From GCA-020345945 sp964596985 (lineage in GTDB: Archaea; Thermoproteota; Bathyarchaeia; RBG-16-48-13; GCA-020345945): 64,000 nucleotides of DNA. Shown here one piece after another: positions 43,692 to 52,056 of this stretch. The DNA lies in the NCBI GenBank assembly GCA_964596985.1, contig CAZQWG010000006.1, positions 1 through 64,000 of the forward strand. Reading direction: 5' to 3'. A program made the position numbers and the translations under genes. Every line of letters starts with the position of its first letter. Positions within the stretch are counted from its first letter, which is position 1. Below the pieces are notes generated by a model. It was not told the DNA's origin. It did not search any database and was given only the letters and a program-made list of their open reading frames with translations.

Positions 43692-45212
43692 ATGAGCGAG
43701 AAGTACTTTCTGGCTATTGATTTAGGAACCTCTGCCCTGAAGGCAGTGGTATTCGACCTTGATTTTCATCCTGTCTCTAAGGCTCACGCCGAGACCAAGA
43801 CATACTATCCCAAGCCGACCTGGGCTGAACAGGACCCTAATGAGTGGTGGACAAGCACTATTGGTGTAATCAAGAAAGCACTCAGCGACGCCAAGATCTC
43901 GAACGACGAGATCGTTGGGATAGCCACATGCGGACAGTGCCATGGTCCGACTCTGGTAGATGAAGAATGCCGTCCACTCCACAACTGTTTGATCTGGCCG
44001 GATATCAGATCCGTGGATCAGGCTAGGAGAATAAGGGAAGGTGGGATCGAGGAGCTCGGCATAGGACAGATCGTTCCTTACTATACTGCCGCCAAACTCT
44101 TCTGGATGAAGGAGAATAGACCAGAGCTCATTGAAGCCGCCTATAAGTTCCTCCTTCCAAAAGACTTCATCCGAACCAAGCTGACAAGTGAATACGTCAC
44201 CGATGTGAGAGACGCCATCGGAACCCAAATGTTCGATCCAGACACCTCGTCTTGGAGCAAGGAGATCCTAAAGATCACAGGTATACCTAAGAGGATTTTA
44301 CCCGATGTCCATCCCTCTCAAGAAATCGTAGGAAAGGTTACCGCTGAGGCTGCCAATGAGACCGGACTCAAAGAGGGGACACCTGTAATAGCCGGGTGCG
44401 GCGATGGCTCTATTGAGCCTGTCATGGCGGCCTTGAATCTTGAGGGGAGTATGTTATTCTACCTTGGAACGGCACCAATCCTTCTCGCTTATACTCCTCG
44501 ACCACTCGGATCTGCTCGAAGACCCCACTACTTGGGGGGACCCTTGAGTGCTGAAGGGGGAGCCCTGCTCAAATGGTTCAAGGAACAGTTCGGCAACATC
44601 GAGGAGGAAGTGGCGGGCAGAATAGGTGCAAGCCCGTACAAGCTACTAGACGAAGAGGCGTCACTGGTCGATCCTGGTGCTGGCGGCCTTCTATTCCTAC
44701 CGCACATGATGGGTGAGCGAAGCTACTTTGGGAAGAGGAATCCGTACGCAAAGGCGGTTCTCTTTGGTCTCAGCCTAGGACACAGGAGGGCACACGTAAT
44801 CCGGGCTCTACTGGAGGGCGTCGCTTTCCAGATGAGAACGCTGTGGGATTCTGTTAAGGAAACCGACCCAGAACTGGAGGTTGAACGGATCTTCACTTTC
44901 GGGGGCGGGGCGAAGAGCAAGATCTGGCGGCAGATCATAGCAGACGTCATGGGTCTCCCTGTCTGTCTGCTGAATGAAGAGGAGACCGCCACCCTTAACC
45001 TCGCCTGCCTCATATCCCTAGGGCTAGGAATCCACAAGAATATGGAAGAGATCGTGGAGAAACTCGACCTACACGTCGTGCACGAAGTCAAGCCTAACCA
45101 AGAAGACCAGGAGAAGTACGACCGACTCTACGTGCTCTACAAGAAACTGGAGAGAATAATGGAGGAACCGTTTTCATATACATACTCTGAATTAAAAGAC
45201 TTCTACTGGTAA
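43692..45212 (+). CDS. FGGY-family carbohydrate kinase
   Basis: A 506-residue sugar kinase of the xylulokinase group. FLAIDLGTSALKAVVFD is the N-terminal phosphate loop. TWAEQDPNEWW, IATCGQCHGPTLVD, GCGDGSIEPV and FTFGGGAKSKIWRQIIADV are family signatures. It phosphorylates a sugar or polyol with ATP. ATG 43692 has AGAGGT at 7 bases; a TTG 18 bases upstream is in frame. Isolated from other sugar genes, so xylulose is only the most frequent family substrate. Confidence 0.85.
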   Translation: MSEKYFLAIDLGTSALKAVVFDLDFHPVSKAHAETKTYYPKPTWAEQDPNEWWTSTIGVIKKALSDAKISNDEIVGIATCGQCHGPTLVDEECRPLHNCLIWPDIRSVDQARRIREGGIEELGIGQIVPYYTAAKLFWMKENRPELIEAAYKFLLPKDFIRTKLTSEYVTDVRDAIGTQMFDPDTSSWSKEILKITGIPKRILPDVHPSQEIVGKVTAEAANETGLKEGTPVIAGCGDGSIEPVMAALNLEGSMLFYLGTAPILLAYTPRPLGSARRPHYLGGPLSAEGGALLKWFKEQFGNIEEEVAGRIGASPYKLLDEEASLVDPGAGGLLFLPHMMGERSYFGKRNPYAKAVLFGLSLGHRRAHVIRALLEGVAFQMRTLWDSVKETDPELEVERIFTFGGGAKSKIWRQIIADVMGLPVCLLNEEETATLNLACLISLGLGIHKNMEEIVEKLDLHVVHEVKPNQEDQEKYDRLYVLYKKLERIMEEPFSYTYSELKDFYW

Positions 45213-45262
45213 ATATTGAACAGCGAACAATAATCCATCAATGCGAAGGAAGAGAGTGATAT

Positions 45263-45406
45263 ATGATGTATGAAGATGTACGCATAGATTTCTATATACC
45301 TCTCTTCCACGGACTACTTTTCGCGGTCTTCTCTTATTTTACCTACACGATCATCTACCTAAGACAGAAAAAGCGGGATGCTGCCGAAAAGGAATCTAGA
45401 GAATGA
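45263..45406 (+). CDS. small single-pass membrane protein, 47 aa
   Basis: ATG ATG start at 45263 preceded by GAGAGTGAT. The product begins MMYEDVRIDFYIPLFHG, has one membrane helix (LLFAVFSYFTYTIIYL) and ends in a charged cytoplasmic tail (RQKKRDAAEKESRE), giving a clear positive-inside orientation. No family recognised. It lies between the sugar kinase and the 62-residue protein. Confidence 0.55.
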   Translation: MMYEDVRIDFYIPLFHGLLFAVFSYFTYTIIYLRQKKRDAAEKESRE

Positions 45407-45540
45407 TAACTCCGTACAAGCAGAAGTCGATTTGAATCGCTTTCTTCTGTCGTAACCATCTCCTAGAATCCTACAGTTGTGCCCAACAGGAAGAATGCTT
45501 TAAAAGATAGCCTGAGAAGACTACTGCGAGGGGAGAAGAC

Positions 45541-45729
45541 ATGTGTCGTTATGCAGAACTCAGTGAAGCCGAGATTCAGAAGATCAGGGATCTTGAAACG
45601 GAACTCGGTAAAGTATGTCTTCTGGCGATTGAAAAACCCCCGGAATTTGCCGAGCTGAATGATGGACAACTCGCCAGAATTCAGAGGCTGGAGAAAGAAC
45701 TCGGCGTTCGACTGGTTGCCTACAAGTGA
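45541..45729 (+). CDS. small protein with internal duplication, 62 aa
   Basis: A 62-residue soluble protein after a GAGGGGAGAAG ribosome site. It is built of two similar halves: LSEAEIQKIRDLETELGKVC and LNDGQLARIQRLEKELGVRL. Each looks like two short helices. Not recognised. It precedes the slipin gene by about 60 bases in the same direction, so both may be on one transcript. Confidence 0.65.
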   Translation: MCRYAELSEAEIQKIRDLETELGKVCLLAIEKPPEFAELNDGQLARIQRLEKELGVRLVAYK

Positions 45730-45790
45730 CAACTCGTCATACACTCGACCACGTGTACCTCCATGAAGCAGAATTATGAATGGTGAAGAA

Positions 45791-46570
45791 ATGGTTGTAG
45801 AACTGATTATCGGAGTAAGTGTACTTCTTGTGCCCCTAATTCTTCTTGCCCGCACATTACACGTGAATTCACAGTGGAATCAAGCAGTAGTATTGAGGCT
45901 TGGCAAGTACGACAGGACAGTAGGACCCGGGCTTTATTACACATACCCATTCATCGAGGAGGCGTTTGTCCGCGACATGAGGACGGCTCCGATGGATATT
46001 AGAGAGCAGGCAACGATAACCAAGGACAATGTACCTGTACGGGTAGACGCTGTGGCGTTCATCAAGATTATTGATATAGAGAAAAGCATCTTCAACGTCA
46101 GCGATCTGGATGAAGCACTAAAGGACTTCTCGCAAATCGCCCTTCGGAATATTGTTGGAGAGATGGACTTAGATGATGTGCTCTCGAAGAGGGAGGTTAT
46201 AGCAGAGAGAATGCGGGCTACGGTCGACGAGGTGGCCGATAAATGGGGTGTAGACATAGAGCGTATAGAACTGCAGAATATCGGTATCCCTGAGGAAATG
46301 CAGAGGGCTATGGCTCAGCAGGCGGAGGCAGAACGCGAGGCTAGAGGTGTATTGATCAAGTCCGAAGCTGAAATGAATGCAGCCCAAAACTACCAGAAAG
46401 CGTCAAAAGCACTGGAGAAGTCGAAGTACGGTTTCTCGCTGAGGCAATTGCAGACGATTTCAGATATCAGCCACGACCAGAGCAACACGATAATACTTTA
46501 CCCGACAGAAGGATTCAACCCTACACTGCTTGGAACCGTAGGCGCCAAAGTACCCAAACCAAGAGGCTAG
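45791..46570 (+). CDS. slipin/stomatin-like SPFH protein
   Basis: A 259-residue SPFH protein: an N-terminal membrane segment (VVELIIGVSVLLVPLILLA), the domain start QAVVLRLGKYDRTVGPGLYY, REQATITKDNVPVRVDAV, IVGEMDLDDVLSKRE and a C-terminal coiled coil (MAQQAEAEREARGV). Stomatins form membrane rafts and often pair with NfeD-type proteases; none is adjacent here, although an M50 protease follows. ATG 45791 has GGTGA ahead; ATG 45776 is in frame. Confidence 0.87.
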   Translation: MVVELIIGVSVLLVPLILLARTLHVNSQWNQAVVLRLGKYDRTVGPGLYYTYPFIEEAFVRDMRTAPMDIREQATITKDNVPVRVDAVAFIKIIDIEKSIFNVSDLDEALKDFSQIALRNIVGEMDLDDVLSKREVIAERMRATVDEVADKWGVDIERIELQNIGIPEEMQRAMAQQAEAEREARGVLIKSEAEMNAAQNYQKASKALEKSKYGFSLRQLQTISDISHDQSNTIILYPTEGFNPTLLGTVGAKVPKPRG

Positions 46571-46721
46571 AAGAACCCCGTTTCTGATCCTTTTTCATTA
46601 CAACAGTTCTCTAACTTGTATCAAGTCCCTTATCCATTGATGGCATCGGCTGACCCGCCACACCATATACTATACATGTAACTTGCCTTCGTCTCTCCGG
46701 AAAGACTAGACTCCTGTCTCG

Positions 46722-47966
46722 TTGAAACTCAGAAATAGTCTGATACAAATCCAGGACATATGGGTTTTTAAGAGACGTCTGCCAAAAAGTGCAAAATGCT
46801 TCAGATTACAGAGAATGAGGTGTGACTTCACGGAACCAGAAATAGTGCAGCCTTCGCTATCCTTCTCTAAATTGGATGGGCTTATTGCTTCCGAGTTCAA
46901 AGTGAAAGAATCATACCTCTACCTCGGGATCCCTGTTTTTCTTCTGGAAGAAGATCAAGACTTTGAAGATGGGATTCGAAGAATTCGAGATAACCTGAAG
47001 GATGAGAATCTCATTCCCCTATTGAGGAGAGAACAAGGTCAAGTCACACTAAGAATTCACACGCATCGCCCTGCAGCGAAACCCGATCCCCGCCGCAAAT
47101 GGATTCAGATGCTTCCTCTTCTGCTCTTCTTTGCGACAATTGTGTCCGTTGCGTATTCGGGGTATCTGAACTCTGCCGGGTACCTCCATCTACTGAAGCT
47201 TCTCGGTCGTCTTGAGCAAAACGAGCAAACGTTCATGTTGACGAGTATCTTACTATACACATTATCTGTGCTGTGCGTTGTTGGGCTTCACGAGCTAGGC
47301 CATCTGATCAGCAGTTGGAAACACAAAGTCAAGTCAAGTCTACCCTTCTTCATTCCCGGTCCACCCCCCTTCGGGACCTTCGGCGCCGTCATTCGGCAGG
47401 AAGCTCCAGTATTAAATAGAAACGAGCTCTTCGATCTAGGTATATCTGGCCCGATTATGGGATTCTTGGTCTCATTTATTATCTCTCTCTTGGGTCTTCC
47501 AATGTCCGAGTTGGTCTCCGCTCAGGAGCTAGTTGCTGTCTCTAAAACCACTGAACTCGTAACCATCAGTGTACCTTATTCTTGGGTCGTATTGGATTCC
47601 CTGTTATTCAATGGCCGGTTGTTCTTGGCGCGCTCACCCGGCTTCGAGCTCTTTATCAGCCCGGTAGCCTTCGCAGGCTGGGCTGGGTTTTTCATAACAT
47701 TTCTGAACGCCTTCCCAATAGGCCAACTCGACGGTGGACATGTTTCCTACTCTCTCTTCGGCTCAAAATACCACAACTATATCTCCTATGCAGCTGCACT
47801 CGCAATGGCTCTTATGGGCTATTGGGTCATGGCTGTTCTAGCAATCTTGACGCTGAGATCGCAGGGTCCGATGATGCTTGACAACATCACAAGACTAGAC
47901 ACCAAGAGGAAGATCGCTTCACTACTTATCCCAATCATGATCATACTATCCTTCTCGCTATTCTGA
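46722..47966 (+). CDS. site-2 protease-like M50 membrane metalloprotease
   Basis: Up to 414 residues with an N-terminal soluble domain (about 1-125) and 6-7 membrane segments. The zinc motif is LHELGHLISSWKH, and the second conserved motif is NAFPIGQLDGGHVSYSLFG. The long N-terminal domain and GPPPFGTFGAVIRQ resemble EGY1-type proteases. TTG 46722 or, perhaps better, the ATG at 46815 (MRCDFTEPEIV) is the start. It would cleave substrates within the membrane; the substrate is unknown. Confidence 0.82.
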   Translation: MKLRNSLIQIQDIWVFKRRLPKSAKCFRLQRMRCDFTEPEIVQPSLSFSKLDGLIASEFKVKESYLYLGIPVFLLEEDQDFEDGIRRIRDNLKDENLIPLLRREQGQVTLRIHTHRPAAKPDPRRKWIQMLPLLLFFATIVSVAYSGYLNSAGYLHLLKLLGRLEQNEQTFMLTSILLYTLSVLCVVGLHELGHLISSWKHKVKSSLPFFIPGPPPFGTFGAVIRQEAPVLNRNELFDLGISGPIMGFLVSFIISLLGLPMSELVSAQELVAVSKTTELVTISVPYSWVVLDSLLFNGRLFLARSPGFELFISPVAFAGWAGFFITFLNAFPIGQLDGGHVSYSLFGSKYHNYISYAAALAMALMGYWVMAVLAILTLRSQGPMMLDNITRLDTKRKIASLLIPIMIILSFSLF

Positions 47967-48046
47967 CCCTTGAAGCACTCGCATCATCCGCTTTTTGCCA
48001 ACGCTTATAGTAACCCCCTAGTAATCCTCATTGATGAGGGGTTCCT

Positions 48047-48733
48047 GTGGAAACTATTGTGATCGCCCATCGGGGTGCCAGCGTTTACGTCCCAGAGAAT
48101 ACGATGTTGGCATTCGAGAAGGCAATAGAACAAGGCTGCGATATGATAGAGATTGATATCCACGCGACTAAAGACGGGGAACTAGCAGTCATTCATGACG
48201 AGACCTTAGACAGGACTACGAACCGAAAAGGCAGAATCTGCGATTTCACCTTTGAAGAGCTTAGGACCGTGGATGCCGGAGAAGGACAGAGAATCCCGTC
48301 ATTACAGCAAGTCATTGACCTTGTCTCGGGAAAGGTAGGATTGGTAGTGGAATTAAAAGAACCTGGGTTGGAAAGAAGGATCGTCGAACATCTGAGTAAG
48401 AGCTCTATTACCGATCAGATTATCGTGACTTCGTTCTTCCATTCCGCGGTACACCAGGTGAAATCGCTCTTTCCTCAGGTTCGAACCGCCGTCATCACCT
48501 ATTCCCAACCGATAGACACGAATAGACTTGCGATCGACGCGCGAGCCGACGCCCTTTGGATCTTTAGGAGATACGTGACCGAGGAGATGGTAGCCTCTGC
48601 CCACCAGGCGGGGTTAGAACTATATGTCTGGTATGTGAATGACGCCGAGGAGATGAGAAGGATCGCAAGATTGGGTGTCGACGGTATTCTAACTGGGAGA
48701 CCCGACACCCTAAGAGAAATCCTCGAAGCCTAA
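48047..48733 (+). CDS. glycerophosphodiester phosphodiesterase
   Basis: A 228-residue TIM-barrel enzyme: IAHRGASVYVPENTMLAFEK (catalytic His and Arg), GCDMIEIDIHATKDGELAVI (Glu-Asp metal pair plus second His nearby in HDETLDRTTN), VVELKEP, and a C-terminal TGRPDTLREIL. It hydrolyses glycerophosphodiesters to glycerol phosphate and an alcohol. The GTG start has GAGGGG upstream. No signal peptide, so it acts in the cytoplasm. Confidence 0.92.
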   Translation: METIVIAHRGASVYVPENTMLAFEKAIEQGCDMIEIDIHATKDGELAVIHDETLDRTTNRKGRICDFTFEELRTVDAGEGQRIPSLQQVIDLVSGKVGLVVELKEPGLERRIVEHLSKSSITDQIIVTSFFHSAVHQVKSLFPQVRTAVITYSQPIDTNRLAIDARADALWIFRRYVTEEMVASAHQAGLELYVWYVNDAEEMRRIARLGVDGILTGRPDTLREILEA

Positions 48734-48792
48734 CATGAGAAAAGTAACGCGAGTGAATCCTCAAGCATCGAAGACACGGTCGGCTCGGTCTG

Positions 48793-49854
48793 TCATGACG
48801 GCTTTTCAGGGTGCCGACTCTTCCTCGCCGACAGCCTACGTGTTACTCTTAGCTCTTCTTCTGGTTTCGAGATCTTTCTTGTCTCCAATAGACCCTTCTC
48901 TTCCGCGTCTAGGATAGCGGTCAAAGCCTTCTCGTTTCTCAGGATCAGGGTCGACCATCCCGAAGGCGCATCAACGCTTCCCACTGAGAGGTCTGCGAAC
49001 TCCGCTGTGAAGTCCCTGCAATAGTCGCACGACGTTCTGACTTGACTCTTGACTTCCTTGAGCGGTACGTTGATCCTCTCTGTTCCATTCGAGTGGGCGA
49101 TAAATCGTCCCTTCTTGATCGAGAACTTTGTGACCTCGGCTGGGTCTACTCCCTGGGATGGAAGATACTTCCCGATGAGAGACTCGTAGCCGTAACTTTC
49201 CATACAGAATAAGCCGATGATAAACAGTTCTTCCGGAATAATCTTGGAAGATATCTCATTCGAGGTTTGGATTCTCCTGATAGCCCTCGCCTGACAGGGG
49301 GTTCCTACCACCGCTACCCGTCTTCCCCCAAGATCTTGCACAGCTTCTTGCAAACCGGTCAAGGTAGGGCTGGGGGTATACTTCGTCCCAGCACCCAGGA
49401 TGATCTCCTCTCGGTTCTTCGCTACGGTTGGAAACGGTTTCCAAGGTAGATTTTTATCCCAAGTAGAAACCACAGCGCAATCCATCTTCTCTGTACGAAC
49501 GAGACTGTCGAGAATCGCGGTTACCGCTCCCCCATCCTGACCAACTCTTGCCGTCTCCGGATCTAAGGCTCGGGCGAAACGAGCCTCTACCATAACTCCC
49601 AATTCCTCGGCTTCCGACCTCTCCCTTCCAAAAACCGCTTCCTCAATATCCTTAGAATCAAAGGATGCCCTCGGACAACTGAAATAGCAGACTTGGCAGA
49701 CCGTGCATTTTCCCCTAATAGTCGGTGTTTCCCCCTCGAGTTGCAGGACTCTCTCAGGACAGACTGCGATGCAGGCACCACAGGATGTGCATATTCCTGG
49801 TCTAACCACTTCAAGAATCAGACTACCAAAACTCTTAGGTCTAGGTTCTCTCAA
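48793..49854 (-). CDS. FrhB/FpoF-like F420-dependent oxidoreductase subunit with two 4Fe-4S clusters
   Basis: A 353-residue protein. The N-terminus holds two ferredoxin motifs (CTSCGACIAVCPERV and CTVCQVCYFSCP). The rest is an FrhB-type domain (GGAVTAILDSLVRTEKMDC, VVGTPCQARAIRRIQ, CDYCRDFTAEFADLSVGSV). FrhB proteins carry FAD and an iron-sulfur cluster and exchange electrons with coenzyme F420, matching the F420-dependent mtd in this window. The electron partner is unknown, and no hydrogenase or Hdr genes are adjacent. The start is a TTG. Confidence 0.85.
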   Translation of the reverse strand: MREPRPKSFGSLILEVVRPGICTSCGACIAVCPERVLQLEGETPTIRGKCTVCQVCYFSCPRASFDSKDIEEAVFGRERSEAEELGVMVEARFARALDPETARVGQDGGAVTAILDSLVRTEKMDCAVVSTWDKNLPWKPFPTVAKNREEIILGAGTKYTPSPTLTGLQEAVQDLGGRRVAVVGTPCQARAIRRIQTSNEISSKIIPEELFIIGLFCMESYGYESLIGKYLPSQGVDPAEVTKFSIKKGRFIAHSNGTERINVPLKEVKSQVRTSCDYCRDFTAEFADLSVGSVDAPSGWSTLILRNEKALTAILDAEEKGLLETRKISKPEEELRVTRRLSARKSRHPEKPS

Positions 49855-49946
49855 GTTCTCGCCTCTAAATCGTCATCTGTCATCCTTTTAGCTACTTTTC
49901 GTTCGGTGGGCGCCGAAACAGAGAAGTAGTCAAATCGTAGACTAAA

Positions 49947-50177
49947 ATGCAGCATCAGAGAAGGATAAAAGATTTGGGAATAGTCTCCTCGACAGCTTCA
50001 ATCCTTGCCCTACTTGCCCTCGGCTACCTGACAATACCCCTCCTGAATTGGCTGAAAGATCGGGTGGAAAGGAAGAAAATGGAAATAACAAAGAGGGAAA
50101 TCAATATTCTCAAAGCCGTCCTCCTATTCTTGGTGGCTTCGCTAGTCGCCGTACTCGCTACTACCTATGGATACTAG
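49947..50177 (+). CDS. small two-helix membrane protein
   Basis: A 76-residue protein with two membrane helices (IVSSTASILALLALGYLTI and ILKAVLLFLVASLVAVLAT) joined by a positively charged loop (KDRVERKKMEITKRE), implying both ends outside. Not recognised. It is divergent from the FrhB-like gene. Confidence 0.6.
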   Translation: MQHQRRIKDLGIVSSTASILALLALGYLTIPLLNWLKDRVERKKMEITKREINILKAVLLFLVASLVAVLATTYGY

Positions 50178-50725
50178 AGGTATGCGTGAGTCGTAAAACC
50201 TCCTCGTCAATCTATGTTTGGGCGGGGGTCCCATTGAGGACTGGTGTGCAATGAAAGGATTATCGCTACACTTAGGGGAGACCGCTTCCAGCTCTGCCTT
50301 AATTCTGTTGTAGAATCCTACTGATGCGAGCTCCTCTAGTAAAGGAAAACGTTCCTCAGGCTCGCCGAGAATGCGACTAACTTCTGGGAAAGGTCACCTT
50401 CTTTCACAGGCAGAGGTTTGATCTCTTCATGACCCTGAAGTGTCCGGTTGAGCATTTTTCGGACATCGGTTCTCCTGCAGAGTCGGGATCGTTCACTGTC
50501 AGAAAGGGACTCACCTCTACCCCTCACGAAATACTCCGCATCAAACCTAAGATGACTCATGAGATAAATCCTTTTACGAGACTTCGCGCTTCAAGTTAAA
50601 CGGTAGCTGGATTGGTTCTCAAGCTATTAATTATTGGAACCAGCTATCCTATGTGTACTTTCATGTATCTGGGCTGGATTCAGCTCTAAGAAGAGCCCTG
50701 TCATGATAGTGGCGGTTGAAAACCC
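50178..50725. other. gap with one doubtful small gene
   Basis: About 550 bases. Only a 74-codon minus-strand frame (50336-50560) is plausible. The remainder shows no repeats or RNA folds that I can support. Confidence 0.35.
50336..50560 (-). CDS. possible small hypothetical protein, 74 aa
   Basis: A hydrophilic frame starting ATG 50560 with AAAGGA 11 bases upstream. It is arginine- and serine-rich (GRGESLSDSERSRLCRRTD) and has no recognised domain. The long otherwise empty gap supports it slightly, but the composition could be chance. Confidence 0.35.
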   Translation of the reverse strand: MSHLRFDAEYFVRGRGESLSDSERSRLCRRTDVRKMLNRTLQGHEEIKPLPVKEGDLSQKLVAFSASLRNVFLY

Positions 50726-51601
50726 TTGAAGATCGGACTTCTCACACGCAACAAGAATGCTTGGTGTTCGAGTAGACTACAGAAAGCCCTTGTCAGCGCA
50801 GGAGTTGAACCATTCTGCTTCAACTTCAACGAGATAGTAACGCGGATATCTTACGAACCTAAGATCTCGGTCAGAGGCAGCGATCTACTAGATGAACTCT
50901 CAGCGATAATCGTCCGACCAATCGGTCGTGGCTCCCTCGAAGAATGTCTATACCGTCTAGACACTCTCCACCGAGCTGAGAGGAACGGGTTACCAATATT
51001 CAATCCACCTTCTGCAATCGAGAAGGCACTTGACAAGTATTACGCGCTCACGCTATTGGAGGAGAATGGGGTCCCAGTTCCCCGCACAGTTCTTACAGAG
51101 AACCCCGACGAGGCGTTGGACGCGTTTGACGAGTTAGGGGGCGATGTCGTAGTGAAACCCATGTTTGGCTCGCGTGGAATCGGAATCGCACGTGTATCTG
51201 ACAGAGAGATCGCGGAAAGAATCTTGCGGGGACTCGAATACTTCAGACACGTCACTTACACCCAGGAGTTCGTTCATCACGGAAATCGAGACATCCGAGC
51301 TTTCGTGATAGGAGACCACGTTGTGTCGGCAATGTACCGGTCTGCGAAAGGATGGAAGACGAACATCAGTCGGGGAGCTACCCCGATCCCACTCCAACTT
51401 CCAGACGAGCTTGAAGAATTGGCAGTCAAAGCCGCCAAAACGGTCGGATGCAAGATCGCTGGTGTAGACATACTGGAAACACAGTCGGGGCCCGTCCTGT
51501 GCGAGATCAATTCCCAGCCAGGCTGGAAAGGACTACAGAGGACCACAAAGCTTGATATCGCGAAAGAGATAATCCATTTTGTGATCCGAAGTATTCCGTG
51601 A
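50726..51601 (+). CDS. RimK-type ATP-grasp glutamate ligase-like protein (copy B)
   Basis: A 291-residue ATP-grasp enzyme starting at TTG 50726. The N-terminal KIGLLTRNKNAWCSSRL resembles MptN/CofF-type ligases. DVVVKPMFGSRGIGIARV is the ATP loop, and NRDIRAFVIGDHVVSAMYR, NISRGATPIP and CEINSQPGWKG complete the site. It is clearly related to the protein at 31524 in its C-terminal half. Addition of glutamate to tetrahydromethanopterin or F420 is the likely role, inferred from family and pathway. Confidence 0.82.
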   Translation: MKIGLLTRNKNAWCSSRLQKALVSAGVEPFCFNFNEIVTRISYEPKISVRGSDLLDELSAIIVRPIGRGSLEECLYRLDTLHRAERNGLPIFNPPSAIEKALDKYYALTLLEENGVPVPRTVLTENPDEALDAFDELGGDVVVKPMFGSRGIGIARVSDREIAERILRGLEYFRHVTYTQEFVHHGNRDIRAFVIGDHVVSAMYRSAKGWKTNISRGATPIPLQLPDELEELAVKAAKTVGCKIAGVDILETQSGPVLCEINSQPGWKGLQRTTKLDIAKEIIHFVIRSIP

Positions 51602-51779
51602 ATAGTGGTTCTGTTAACTTACCATCACGTTGCTGGCACGCTAGTTCGCGACTAACTATTCGATCCGTATATGCTCTTCGCTTAAGTTTGACTCCTTTCC
51701 TTCTGGAGGTTGATGTACACCTCATAGATTCAAGGTAGGCAGTGGTGTATTCAGACGCGCTCAAGGGGATTCAATGCTC

Positions 51780-51786
51780 TTTTATA
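51780..51786 (+). promoter_or_regulatory. TATA box of the microprotein/ECF-S operon
   Basis: CTTTTATACATGG puts TTTATAC about 33-39 bases before the first microprotein ATG. Initiation would be near 51808, just ahead of the GGAG ribosome site. Confidence 0.6.
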
Positions 51787-51818
51787 CATGGAAAAAGTAG
51801 TATCACTCGGAGAATACT

Positions 51819-51911
51819 ATGGACGAAAAACAAAGAAACATGCTGATACAAGCTGTAGTGATGATCGCTGTCTTCGTCGGCACATACATCTACGCTACAA
51901 TGGGGCAATGA
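51819..51911 (+). CDS. membrane microprotein, 30 aa
   Basis: ATG 51819 with GGAG 7 bases upstream. The product starts MDEKQRNMLIQAV, followed by one membrane helix (VMIAVFVGTYIYATMGQ). It sits immediately after a TATA box and 6 bases before the next microprotein. Too short to place in a family; position, ribosome site and helix make it credible. Confidence 0.6.
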   Translation: MDEKQRNMLIQAVVMIAVFVGTYIYATMGQ

Positions 51912-51917
51912 TGAAAA

Positions 51918-52037
51918 ATGTCAGAGGAATATAAAGCACCTCAAGGGCTATTGCCCGGTGGACTGTCAGTGCTGCTGATTCTGGGTGTTGCGATAGCTAT
52001 CAGTGTAACCGTATTCGTGGTCGTCCAACCACCATAG
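51918..52037 (+). CDS. membrane microprotein, 39 aa
   Basis: ATG 51918. The product starts MSEEYKAPQGLLPGGL, followed by one helix (SVLLILGVAIAISVTVFVVV) and QPP at the end. It lies between the 30-residue microprotein and the six-helix protein, all on one strand with gaps of 6 and 19 bases. It may be a small subunit of the membrane complex; no homologue recalled. Confidence 0.6.
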   Translation: MSEEYKAPQGLLPGGLSVLLILGVAIAISVTVFVVVQPP

Positions 52038-52056
52038 ACTATGAGGGAACTGTGAG

